Below, piece by piece: positions 1 to 11,200 of a stretch of 64,000 nucleotides of DNA (position 1 is its first letter; every line of letters starts with the position of its first letter). This DNA comes from Trebouxia sp. TZW2008. Lineage: Eukaryota; Chlorophyta; Trebouxiophyceae; Trebouxiales; Trebouxiaceae. The position numbers were made by a program, and so were the translations under genes. The stretch is from NCBI GenBank assembly GCA_002118135.1, contig BDIU01000472.1, positions 1-64,000 on the forward strand, read 5' to 3'. The notes under the pieces are model-generated. The model saw only the letters and a list, made by a program, of their open reading frames with translations. It made no database searches and was not told the origin of the DNA.

Positions 1-290
1 TAGGAGGGGGAGGTGAGGGGGGTTTGGGAGGTGGGGAAGCAGGAGGTGGTGGAGGTGGTGAGTGAGGTGGGGGAGGAGGGGGCGAGCGTGGTGAAGGTGG
101 AGGTGGACTGGGAGGGGGTGGAGGAGGGGGAGAGTGGGGTGGTGGGGGAGAGGGTGGAGGAGGGGGTGGTGGAGGTGGCGATGCTCTTGGTGGTGGTGGA
201 GGTGGTGGAGGTGGAGGGGGTGATGAAGGTGGAGGTGATGATGGTGGAGGGGAGGGTGGTGATGGGGAAGGTGGGGGTGGTGGTGAAGGA
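1..290 (-). repeat. Polypurine GGAGGT/GGTGGA tract coding for poly-proline
   Basis: The + strand is almost entirely G and A/T in GGNGGN triplets. Read on the minus strand it codes for runs of Pro with Ser, Ala and Arg, in frame with the upstream exon of the glycoprotein. The G-runs on the non-coding strand could form G-quadruplexes (inference). Confidence 0.85.
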
Positions 291-3215
291 CACAAGCCAC
301 AAGTCTGCTTGCAGTTGGCCCTGCAAAGACAGAGCACGCATAAGTTCACAGCGCATAACATGGTACAGTATTTGCTTGTTTGCCTTTCAAAGGGCATAGT
401 GCTAAGTGCAGGCTGCCTCATATGCTGACACCAGACAGGATGCTGCTGGCTTCTTCAAACAATACGTGCTCAAAGGATGTTACAGCAAAATGCAAGACTC
501 CATTTGGCCCGCTGGATAGACTGCCACAAGAATGTGCTGAATTGATGTACAGATGTCTGACATATGCACACTGCAGCCTGCACAGACCAGAAGGGCAGCA
601 ATGCAATGATTACTGCAAGCACTCCAAAGTGTCAAATTTCAGTATCAGCATACCTCAGATAGTCACCAATGCCTCCTGGCAGGGTGCAGTCATTGTGGAC
701 ACTGGCGCAGATGCTGCCACAGTCTGAAGCCACATCAGCACATGCTCCAGCTGCAGGCAGAGGGCTTGGTGCAGCCGCTGTGCCAGATGAGCCTTGTTCT
801 CCAGGTGCCAATGGGACACTTGGGCTTGTGGAGCTTCCTGGCGCCGTGGTGCTAGGTGAGCTACCAGTGTTGGTGGATGTTGTGCTGCCAGGTGGTGTGC
901 CAGGAGAGGACTGCCCTCCAGGTGCTGAACCGGGTGCTGGTGATGTGCCAGGAGAGGATTGCCCTCCAGGTGCCGAACCAGTTGCTGGTGATGTGCCAGC
1001 AGGAGACTGCCTTCCAGGTGCCGAAGCAGTTGCTGGTGATGTGCCAGGAGGAGATTGCCCTCCAGGTGCTGAACCGGGTGCTTGTGATGTGCCAGGAGGA
1101 GACTGCCCTCCAGGTGCCGAACCAGCTGCTGGTGATGTCCCAGGAGGAGATTGCCCTCCAGGTGTGAAACCAGTTGCTGGTGGTGTGCCAGGAGATGACT
1201 GCCCTCCAGGCGCTGAACCACTTGTTGTGCTGGGAGAGTTTCCAGTGGGTGTTGCTGGGGAAGGTGGCTCGGGTTCAAATTGAGTGGCAGGCAGCTGGTC
1301 TGGTGATGCATTGGTGCCAGGAAAATCAGAAGCTGTGTTTGTAGGTGCAGGGGTGCCAGGACTTCCCACTGATGGCACAGGAGATGCATTTGGGGACTTG
1401 CTAATTGACCCACTTGATGGTGAGCCAGCTGAAGGTGACAAAGGTGATGGTAATTTTGGTGCTGAGCCTGTTGGCAGGGGTGTTGGAGATGGGCTGCTCT
1501 GACCACTGGTGGGTGAGGTAGTTGTTGGTGACTGTACAGGGCTGGCTGGAGGCCCAGATGCAGGTGGCGACGACACAGGCCCGGGGCTCCCTTGCCCTGG
1601 GGCAACAGTTGACCCTGGAGTTCCTGGTGTGCTGCTTGTCTGTGTGAAGGTTGTTGGGGCAGTGGTGGCAATGGGTGATGCTGAGATGTTGGGAATGCCT
1701 GGAGTTTGTGGAAGACCAGGACATCTGTTGCAAGTGATCTGACAGTAGCCATCAGGTGCTCCTGCTGCAGGCTTGGCTATTGAACTGCAGTTGCCAAGGT
1801 CCCTCTGCATGGCACTTTTGCACGGTCAGACTGATACAATGCTTGCAGGCACAGTAACAGAGTAGCAATGCAAGCCTATGCATGCATTGTGGTGTTGTTC
1901 ACACGCAGGTGTCGAGCAGGGAAGTGGATGTAGCAAGCGTGCTGGTTGCTCAAAGTTGCTTGTTTGCACTGTGCATCTAAGGCATTGCACAATGCTGCTG
2001 ACCAACTGAGCACAGGCTTACGACCATGGTGAAGCAAGATCCATGCAATCAAAAGTACGCAGCTTTGCATGGTCAGACTGATGCATTGACTGCAGACACA
2101 GTAACAAAGTAGCAACGCGAGCCTATACATGCAATGTGGTGTTGTTCAGATGCAGGTGTCAGAGCAGGTTAGTGATTGCAGCAAGTGTGCTAATTGCTTG
2201 CTTTGTGCACGTGAGGCATGGCTAATGCTGCTTACCAACTGAGCACAGGTGAAAGGCCCTGGTGGAGCAACATCCACGCATGCAAAAGTTCCTGGCGTTG
2301 AAGGTGTGGTGGCAGAAGCACTTGGGGATGGCGTCGCAAGAGGTGAGCTTGAAGGTGATGCTGCCGGAGGGCTCCCAGGTATGATGGCAGGTGCAACAGG
2401 GCTTTGGCCAGTGGGAACATTTGGTGTTGCTGGTGAGGTAGGGATAGAAGTGGGCGCAGGAGTGAGTGGCGGTGGCGTGGTAACAGGGGATAGGCGTGAG
2501 CCACTTGCAGAGCCAGGTGCTTCTCCTGTGGCTGGGCTGCCAGGCTGCACTGGAGAACGGCTAGGGCTTGAGCCAGAAGAGGGCACTGATGAGGGAGTTG
2601 ATGGGCTTGGAGACTGTGATGAGGTGCTGGGGGTTTGTGCAGGAGTGTTTGTGTGGGGACTGCCAGCTGCACTTGGGGACTGCACAGGTGGAACAGGCAC
2701 AGGAGAGCTTGTTCCTGCCCCAGACGGTACTGTTGGCCCAGGGATGTTTGGCGCAGCCGGTCCTGGTTTTGTTGCTGGTGGAAGCATACCAGGTGAGGGT
2801 GCAGGTGAGCTTGGTGTTGCAGTACTCAGGGTACCCACTGGAAAGCCAGTGCAGAAGCCGCAGTAGAGCTGGCAATATGCCCTGCAGACCAAGGCATTCT
2901 CAGTTTAAAACTGTTGATTCTGAAAGTAATTGCTTAGTCTGCTCTGATAGGCAATGCATCATGCTGGGAGCACAGGACAACAGCAATTTGCAAGATTGCA
3001 AGGACCTCACAGGAGATGTCTCACCTCAAGTATTGGCCTATTGGAGTGGAAGCAGAGCAGGTGTCTTCAACATTGCCAGGTTCTTGATCACACACTGCTG
3101 AGCAGTCAGGAGCGGTGTTGACACAAGAGGCGTTGCTGGGAGAGGGACCTAGCTGAGCAGACGACAGCACGGCCATGCACAGTAGGACGGTCACCAGACA
3201 AGCACGTTGCATCAT
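1..3215 (-). CDS. Secreted Pro/Ser-rich glycoprotein with ShKT-like Cys modules (3' end outside window)
   Basis: Exons 3025-3215, 2236-2881, 654-1804 and <1-320 splice in phase to at least 769 residues. Translation starts at ATG 3215; the codon further upstream is GTG. Residues 1-20 form a signal peptide (Met-Met-Gln-Arg, hydrophobic core, Ala-Gln), so the product is probably secreted or cell-wall bound. Three Cys modules are visible, each ending in a C-x3-C-x2-C signature (YCQLYCGFC, YCQITCNRC, NCKQTCGLC) like ShKT domains. Modules 1 and 3 are split by a phase-2 intron after Tyr-Leu-Arg, and module 2 by a phase-0 intron after CAQL. The modules are joined by long Pro/Ser/Thr/Gly linkers, and the last visible exon is nearly pure Pro/Ser. 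Such linkers are usually hydroxyproline-glycosylated, as in pherophorin or extensin-like algal wall proteins (family knowledge; glycosylation is inferred). No enzymatic domain is visible in this part; one could follow beyond position 1. Confidence 0.82.
890..1245 (-). repeat. 48-bp coding minisatellite, about seven units
   Basis: The string GCCCTCCAG (GCCTTCCAG in one unit) recurs every 48 bp at about 912, 960, 1008, 1056, 1104, 1152 and 1200. Each unit codes for 16 residues of the form GSAPGGQSPPGTSPAT with a few substitutions. The length is a multiple of three, so copy-number change would keep the frame. Confidence 0.9.
1811..2300 (-). repeat. Duplicated exon-2 donor end inside the glycoprotein intron
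   Basis: The block at 1811-2066 aligns along its length with 2067-2300. The right copy holds the real end of exon 2 (..CAQL then GTAAGC at 2235). The left copy keeps a similar reading (CMDLASPW..ACAQL) but has an in-frame TAA, so it is a decayed pseudo-exon within intron 2. Confidence 0.8.
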
Positions 3216-4428
3216 CCTGCAGGACACAGAGATCGCTCAGTGGCTGTGCAAAGCTTGAATGAAAGTATGGCTGCCGCACTGCACCAAGTCAGACGGAAGT
3301 TCGGAAGACACGCAGACTTACTTTGACGCTTCTGGCAGATCAGCTGCCACTTGATGTCGCGTCAAGGCAGCTGATAAAGCACTTGCAGAGGCCAACTCGC
3401 GAAGGCTGCAAGGCCACAGTGCACAGTTCGACTCGAGAATAGTAGGCAGTGCAGTGGCGGCAAACAATCAACACAGGCAAGCAAAGGCTAGCCAACACCC
3501 AAAGATAGCCGCAACTCTTACCTATGACAGACAGAAAGAGGATAGGCTCGTCGGCAGCGACGCTGACGACCTTGTCTGCGCTGCGCCCGGTAGCTGTGAG
3601 TTCAGCAAAAAGGCGGGGTTGCAGCCAGCTGCCCTGGGCGCAGCATTGCTGTCAGACTAACGCTGACTTGCTGTTTGTGTCAGTGTTCTCCACGCTTTGA
3701 GGCGGTGAAAGCGACGCAGTTGCAAGATCGCGCAAGTTTGTCTGCTCTTATAGCATCTCGGCCGAGATTTGAACTTTGCCTTAGAATCCCTTGTGCTGTC
3801 CTGTTGTGACGTAAGTGGCATCATGACACGGCATGGCATGCATTTCACGTCGTTGATTATTCTAACTCTCTTTGAACTTCAATTCTCTCTCGGCATGAAG
3901 CTCGACGAAGGTGCTTTGCGTGCCTTTGCAGCCGCACTGCGCAGCATGCCCTAGCGATGTTGATTCTTACCTCAACGACATGTCAACAGCCTAAGGGAAG
4001 CCCAGATTGAGCTTAAAGGCAACTGCTGCAGTCAAGCCTTGTCTAGGGAAAGCAAGTGGGGTGCAGACGCTACTCAGCAGCAGAGTTGAAGGCCGGCATA
4101 TGTGTTCAGATGAAGCAGCTTGCTACAGCACACGTACATTTGACCATGCATGTCACGTCCGTTGAGCATCTGAGCCAATCCTGTACACGTTCTGCCGAAG
4201 TCGCTATCATTGCCATACCACTTTGACATGTTTGCACCCCTACCAGGTGCTGTTCGTGAGGTGGCAGCAAGTCCATATGACTTCAAACTTCAGAAAAGCT
4301 ACAGCTCAAATTCCCACTTCTACACAGTGTACAAAAGAAATCGGTATAGCACATCTCAATCCCACTCAGCGTACAAAGCACGACACCAACACAAGAGCAA
4401 ACAAGTCATGACTAAGCATAAATCAGGT
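3216..4428. other. Intergenic: upstream region of the glycoprotein gene and 3' flank of bZIP 1
   Basis: About 1.2 kb separates two minus-strand genes. No ORF here has family-like sequence, and I see no tRNA or repeat. It should hold the glycoprotein promoter and the bZIP 3' UTR. Confidence 0.5.
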
Positions 4429-7400
4429 CTAGAGGCGGGGGCCCTCAGAAATCATTGACGCCATCAAAGGTATATTCATGGGACCCAGCAAGTCCTCTTC
4501 TTGCTTAGGGGCTACGAGCCAAGGGGCATTGTTTCCCTCCCCAGCATCAGCAGGTCCACCCAGACTTTCAAAAGCGGGCTGTTGTAACAAGGTCTCCGCA
4601 GCTGCAGCATGATCATCAGCTGCAATGGCGTTGGCTACAGCCAACATGTCTGGAAAGTACGGGTATGACTGGACAATGACATTGCCACGCTGGAAGAGCG
4701 TCATGACCTGCACAAAGCATGTCCTGAGCCTGACACATAAAAATGTCATGCAGGCTCTTACAGCAAACACTGAGGGTTGCAGGTGCTGTAGCAATTGTGA
4801 ACTACATAGACAAGACTCACAGCGTAAGCTACCGTCACAAATTACAATGCCAGAGCACTGCTATCAACAGCAACTGCGTGCAAGGCTTGACCGTTGCAGA
4901 TGATTCAACTGTGCGCATTCACCCACATCACGCAGCACAACAGCAGTCCAGGCACTTGCTGTATCTGTCACAGATGCTCACCCGCTTCCAGGTGGCATAC
5001 AGAAAACCGCACGTGAGCTGATGGTCCTCTTGAATGTTGGCCTGCAACTTCTCTACTACGCCAGCCACAGTCACGTAATCCAATGCCAGCGCATGCTGAG
5101 TTGTTTTTGTGCCATGCACACCCTGCCACAAGCAGCACGTGACAACATCAGCAGAGACAGACAGACAGACAAACATACAGCATGTCAGCAAAATCAGGAC
5201 AGACAGACATGCACAGACAGGCAGGCAGGTAGGCAGGCAAGCATACAGCAGATGCAGATAGCGCCCAGCATACAGATGATGCCAGTCAAACTAGCAAACA
5301 AGTCAATTTGGCGTTGCCTGTTCTGTGTGACCTCATGCAACGCTGACAAGCCTAGAAGACAAGGTCATGCTGCTGTATGCATGTGATGCACTCGTCAAGA
5401 AAGGTACAAAACGCAGGAACATACCTCAAGACTAGCTAGCAGGGCTTCCCTGGTCCTCAAAACCTCTCTGAGCTTAGAGAGGTAGTAGGCACGACCTGCC
5501 AGCAGCTCCTTCTTCTGCTGTGGACTCAGGTTGATGGACCTCTGCACAAACAGCAAAAGAGTGATCAGGCAGCAGCTCCAATGTGTCAAGACATGATGCA
5601 GCAAAAGCAAGGTATGCATCCTTGAAGGATACCACATAGCTGTATGCAGTGAGTCAGGCCTTACTGCCTCAGCATGGAACAAAGCAGATTTGAATAGAGT
5701 CAAGCGGGCTGAATGGCGCACTCCACCAATCCATTGTTGAAGCTCAACAGGCAGCAGTGTATGGTGAGCAACTCCACATTTGCTGGCTCTACATGCAGCA
5801 AGGCCCAACTACTGTTTTGCAGGACATGGCTTTGACCGCATGGGCCTGATATACAAAAGTTTGCAGATGCAACACGAGTTTACTTACCTCATTTCAAAGA
5901 TGCATGCTGCTCATATGCAAGCATCAGCCAAAACTTACAGATATTGAGAGCCATTTGCTTGCGCTAGGTCCCTGTTGCGTCATCAGCGCCCCATCAAAAT
6001 TTGAGCAGTGCAGTGTACGTATGGCAGCTGGATTACTCATGGCCAAAGAAGCGCAGATTGCGCTGCACTCATTGACCAGCTTGTCAATCTGTACTTGAAC
6101 AGCAGAGTGATCATTGCCCCTAGCCTCAAGCAACATGACCGCCAGCTTGTTCACATACTCCTGCAGCAGTGTGCATGCATTGCATCAGTAAGACATCTTG
6201 CACTTTAACATTTGTCACTAATGCTTATGACTTCTGCTGACAAGGTAGGTGTGGCAATGGTGCACACTGTATGCACTGCATATCGCAGTTGTCAGGTGTG
6301 CATTTCAGCAAGGTATGCATTCCTTCCCTGGCACAGCGCTGCGAAAATCATCGTACTGGTTCATGCATGTGATGACAACGCGGTGATTCATGCAACAAGG
6401 TGAGACTGCTCACCTTCCAGAGTTTTGTGAGTTCTGTGGCTGACATGTTCTTCAAAGCGTCACAAGTGATCCTGGCGTTGTTTCGTACAGAGATTGTCAA
6501 GTACGCATTTGATCTATAGCCATCTTGTAGCGTGAAAGGCGTCTGTTGCTGTTGCTGACCACCCTGTACAAACAATACAATTTCATGGAACCGACAATTC
6601 AGTGTCATGGAAATCTGTGCAGCAGTGCTTCCGATTACTATCATCGACAAGAACGTCATCGCATGAATGCACGAGTGGCAGAGTGTTGTAACCTCACAGG
6701 CACAGTGCAGCATGGCAAGACAAGTTACCACGTCTTTGCGGTTTTGTCACAAACCATGGCTAGTTATGGTGAGAAGCTCCTCCACGCAACACTGGAGAGA
6801 ACGCATTCCAGATGCACACTTGCATGGCAATAGCAGACAGTGCAATACCTGCGGATGTGTGTGATCATCTGCTTTGTACTTTGTGATTTCCTGATCCCTC
6901 ATCACAAGCACCTTCTCAAGGATGTTGTTGCGATTTTCTAGCGCTGACTTTTCAATCGTCAAATGTTCTAGCTTTGCTGCTAGCTCTGCCAGCTTCTTCT
7001 CACTGTCAGTCAACTTGGCCTGCAGAAGCATCAACTTAAGTGCTGCAGGTATGCATGCAGCATGCATGGCCATCAGAGCTAACACAGCCAGACAGGGCAC
7101 AATGTATGCAGCGCTGATGCTGTTGCAACATGGCCTTAAATGCTTACTTTCTGCCTGTCACGCCATCGCTTCTGTGCTGTTTTGTTCTTTTCCCTCATCC
7201 TAGCAGTCCTTTCAGCTTTTGTGAGTTTCCTGTTGTCCTCAAAGTCGCTGCCACTGTGTTCCCCTGAGTGCTGCAAATTAGAGTGGCCAATACCCAGCTC
7301 GTCTGCATCTCCAGAGTGTCCTCCAGAGTGACCAGCCGGCTCGTCTATTCGCTTATGTTTGTGTCCCGCGTTGTCACCCAAACCGTGAGAGGGCCCAACT

Positions 7401-7720
7401 TGTGCAGCTGTGACTTGCACGGGTTCAGGCTCTGAAACGCCTGGCGTGGGGACCCAGCTGAACGTATGCTGCTGCGACATGAACGGGCCATCATTGTAAG
7501 CGACGTTCTGCTGCTGAACTCCTACTGCGCTGTCAACATAGGGAAGGTCGAAAGGGCTTTGCTGCTGAGGTGCCGGAGGAGCTGATGGAAGCTGAACATT
7601 ATCCGCAAGAAGAAAGTCTAGAAACCCTTTGTCAATGTACTCGCCAGAGCGTCTGCTAGCTTTCGCTACCGGTGGCCCATACTGCAGGTCCGCACCGACT
7701 TGATCCCAGTTTTGGTGCAT
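4429..7720 (-). CDS. bZIP transcription factor 1
   Basis: Seven exons (7148-7720, 6849-7019, 6414-6563, 5939-6160, 5425-5541, 4982-5122, 4429-4707), all joined in phase 0, give 550 residues from ATG 7720. Exon 1 codes for a Gln/Ser-rich N-terminus and ends in the basic region: REKNKTAQKRWRDRQK has the N-x7-R signature of bZIP DNA contacts. Exon 2 carries the leucine zipper (heptads from AKLTDSEKKL). The remaining exons make a helical C-terminal half that includes LSPQQKKELLAGRAYYLSKL and VQSYPYFPDMLAVANAIA, segments I associate with chlorophyte bZIPs and loosely with the TGA/DOG1 region of plants (inference). It should be a nuclear sequence-specific regulator; its targets cannot be read from the sequence. 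It lies head to head with a paralogue at 8283. Confidence 0.88.
5151..5245. repeat. (GACA)n/(GGCA)n microsatellite in a bZIP 1 intron
   Basis: This is an imperfect tract of GACA, then GGCA/GGTA tetranucleotides, lying upstream of exon 6 on the minus strand. It sits in the intron and has no coding role. Confidence 0.75.
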
Positions 7721-8282
7721 GACATAGCTCCTGCCGCCTGAGCGGCGGCAGCGACCTTATACACAACAAGCCAGGCTACTTGAGCGCACAGCGATCCCGG
7801 TACTGTTTCGACGCCGGCACCTTTAGGTCACACAAGCTTAGATCCGGCAAAAGCTCTCATGCCCTCTTGCCACTAGGATGCCACTTGGATGTCCACGAGG
7901 GCCGATATAGCTTCTTATGCCTGTTCTGTGACAATGCAATGAAAGCCGGTTTGGAGGTTTGCGGTGAGCTGCGGCAAGGTGAATCCGCCAGTTTTTCTTC
8001 GGAATTTAGTCAGGGAAGCAACGGGCAGTCGTTGTAATCTTCAGCAGCGATGCAAGCTGCGAAGAGCCTGCGTCTGACAAAAGCAGACTTGGGTTCGCGA
8101 ATACTTTGTAAGACAAGCTGAAGATGGTGCACGGTCTGTGAAGTTGCGTCAGCACCGGCAGCGTTTGAACGTCGGTCCGATACCTGACATGCTTGTTTCG
8201 GTGTCAGGCCGAGTCTTGTGTACTGCACGGCCGTGAGAAGTAGCTATCGCTGTACAAATAAGAGCGCCCTCTCTTCATTGGA
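7721..8282. promoter_or_regulatory. Shared upstream region of the divergent bZIP pair
   Basis: These 562 bp lie between the two start codons of opposite-strand bZIP paralogues, so both promoters must fall here or overlap the 5' UTRs. I see no convincing TATA box. An ORF through 7780-8037 has no family likeness. Confidence 0.55.
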
Positions 8283-11200
8283 ATGACCCTGCACGCTCTG
8301 AGCATGGACATGATGCCACTGTCAGAGATCCTCGAGGGGCATCACCTTGGCTTTGAGGCTAGTGTGCTCGAGATGGAGCGGGCATGGGATGATCAGCATG
8401 AATTCAGCGCAACAACAGAGCCAGACAGTCCAAAGCGGGCTTGCACGCCCCCAACATATGGGTCGGAAGGCTCACAAAGCTATCAGGATGACTCTTTGGG
8501 GACAGTACTTCCTGCAAACTGGGGTGTCCACATCCTGACATTGCTCAGCAAAAGCCGTGTTGTTCCGGTGCCAGACACCTCCGCAGCTTCTGCAACCCGT
8601 CAAGATGCACAGCCAGCCAGCTCAGCGCAAGCTCAATCTCAGATCACACTGCAAGAGCCAGACAAGGCAAGCAAACAGCGTGAAAAGAATAAGCGGGCTC
8701 AGAAACGCCACCGTGACAGACAAAAGGTCAGTATCATCTATGCAGACTTTCACTGCCAATCAGTACCTTGCGCTTCAGTACCTGTTTGGTGTACTTGTAT
8801 TGGTCATGCTTAGCAAATGCTGCCAAGCTTCAAAACATGTCTAGCTGCTGTCATGCTGCAATCTCAGCTACTGCAATGTGACTACAACGGTGCAGGCAAA
8901 AGAAGAAGGCACAAGTCAACAGTTAGCTATGCTGGCAGCAGAGGTTAAGAGGCTGAAATGGGAGAAGACCATGGTTGAGCAGCAGGCAGATACTTTGAAG
9001 ACAGCTCTTGCTGCCAGACCAAATGGTTCGGCAGAGGTGGCTAACTTGCTCAGTCTTATGTTTCCGATTGCAAACATATGGTTCTATGTTGCATTACCAT
9101 GGCAATGCAGCTTGAGTCTCATGCACCTGGTCCATGAAATACTTTTACAATCTTGCAATGTGACTTTTCTTGAGGCCAGCTTACTCTTCCCTGAAGGGTT
9201 GCGATCTGCTCTTCCTGATGCACCATTGCTGATGTGTGTACTGTACCTGCGTGCATGTGATACATGCACCAACGTGCTCTTCCTTATGCATGATTACTGT
9301 TGTGTGTACTATATCTGCATGCATGCAAGACATGCACCAGTAGTGCAGTGCCGTTGCCAGTGCGAAAGACACTATACGCCATGTGCATTCCATCAGGCAG
9401 TAGCATAACTTGTGCATGCCAGGCACATCTCTTGAGCAAAGTCTCAATGCTATGCCCATGCAGTCTATCATGGTCTGGGTCATGCATGGTCCAAGAGAAA
9501 GAGAAAGGGAGTAGTTTTACATGCTTTGTCCAGCGAACAGGGCTGATCATATGTGGGACATGTCCCACATAGTGGCAATGACTATATGTTCATGAGGCTC
9601 AGGCAGTCTATGACAAAGTGACTCACACCCGAATAAGCATGCTGTGCAAAAAAAGCATGCCTGTTATGACCGCAGCCTTCAAACACAGGAGCACTTATGA
9701 AGACAGCCCTTACATGATGCATTCGGCCTGCCACCTCCTTGTCGAATGTGCTGAAACATCACATGTGTTCCCGTGCACTCAGATTCAGAGCGCTCACATA
9801 CTTTAGCTATTATGCAGGGAGCCTTGGTACCAGTACAGCCCAATACCAACTACGAGTACTGGCCATCTTCAGGATGGATTCCTCAGGCTGTCATGAGGAC
9901 CACTCTGCACTCAGGCTCGCCTGAGCTCATGACAGCTGAGCAAATCAAAGAGATGACTGTTTCAGATCACCAGTGTCTGTGGCGGGTGCGTGACTTTATG
10001 ACTTGTGACCCTGTAACCTCACGGGCATGTGACTCTGTGACCTTTCATGGGCTGTGTGACCTGTGATGTCGTGACTTCACACTTGCGCGACTTTGTGATG
10101 TCATCGGTGTATGGCTTTGTGACGTATGGCCCTGTGTCCTGCTCTGTGTGACAAAGCTTGCATACAGAGGCATGTTGCCATCATTCTGCGTATGCAAACA
10201 CGTATGATGCGATTTTTGTGGCTGCGTTCTTGGGCAAAACAGTCACAGCTTGAAGCATGCAATTGCCCGCTTGCTGTTGTGTTGTTGGGTGTCAGCCACA
10301 TTTGCAAACAGCAATAGGTGTACTGCAATAGATTGTTAGCCTAGGAAAGGCGCCCTATGACATTTAGCCCAGATAGCTTTGATAACTTTCACCATCATTG
10401 TGCTTTGGTCCCAATTACAAGCTGGGCGTATGTTGCAGAGGTTGGTGTTTAAGCTAGCCAGCTTACTACCGGCGATACAAGGTGGACTGGACAGTCCAGC
10501 AGGAGTCAGAATGCAGGTACAGATTTGCTGTTTTACGTCTTCTTGCATGCACTATAGCTCAGCTTGCCAACTTGCTGCTGACAATACAAGGTGGACTGAA
10601 TTGCCCAGCACAACTTACCACGCAGGTACAATTTTGCTTCGTTACTTCTGTTGCGATGCACAATCAAGTATGTGACACACTCAAACGACAGCCTGTTTAG
10701 GGCAACCATTGAGATGCCTGATGTTGAATCGTGCTCTTGTCTTTCTGTCCCAGGCTGCTTGTATTCTCTTGATGCAATGCGTAATGCCAGAAGGTTTTTG
10801 TGTCTGTGTTAGTTAATCTTTTGGCAAACCCTGGACATGCATCAAGGTCAAAATGCCGTTGCAGGAGCTGGTTGTAGAGCATGGCATGCGGGTTGCCTGC
10901 TTTGCTGCCTTCGACTTTGATGGCATGCATCAGCTAGCCACCAGCAACATGGAGACCGGCATGCCAGCAGGGCCCACATCACCAGACAGGTGGAGGGCTG
11001 TGGCGGTGAGCCCCTGGCCACCAGTGAATGCCCTTTGCTTCGCGTATGCTGGTTTTGCTTGCTCCATCAATTTCTCTTCTATGGGGCTGTGTTGCAGCTG
11101 CTGTCAGGATGCAGTCATGCCTGCTGTAGCTTGTGCTGTAGCTCCTTTGGATGCTTGGGAGTTCCCGTTGCAAAAGCATTGATGCTGTCTGCTGTGCAAA

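Noticed and set aside
655..1752. Long minus-strand frame of 365 codons and plus-strand frames over the glycoprotein gene
   Set aside because: They are out-of-frame readings of the 48-bp repeat and Pro-rich exon. Only the frame with the Cys modules joins the other exons in phase.
3454..3660. Small plus-strand frame upstream of the glycoprotein
   Set aside because: It has no recognisable motif or splice context, and chance frames of this length are common here.
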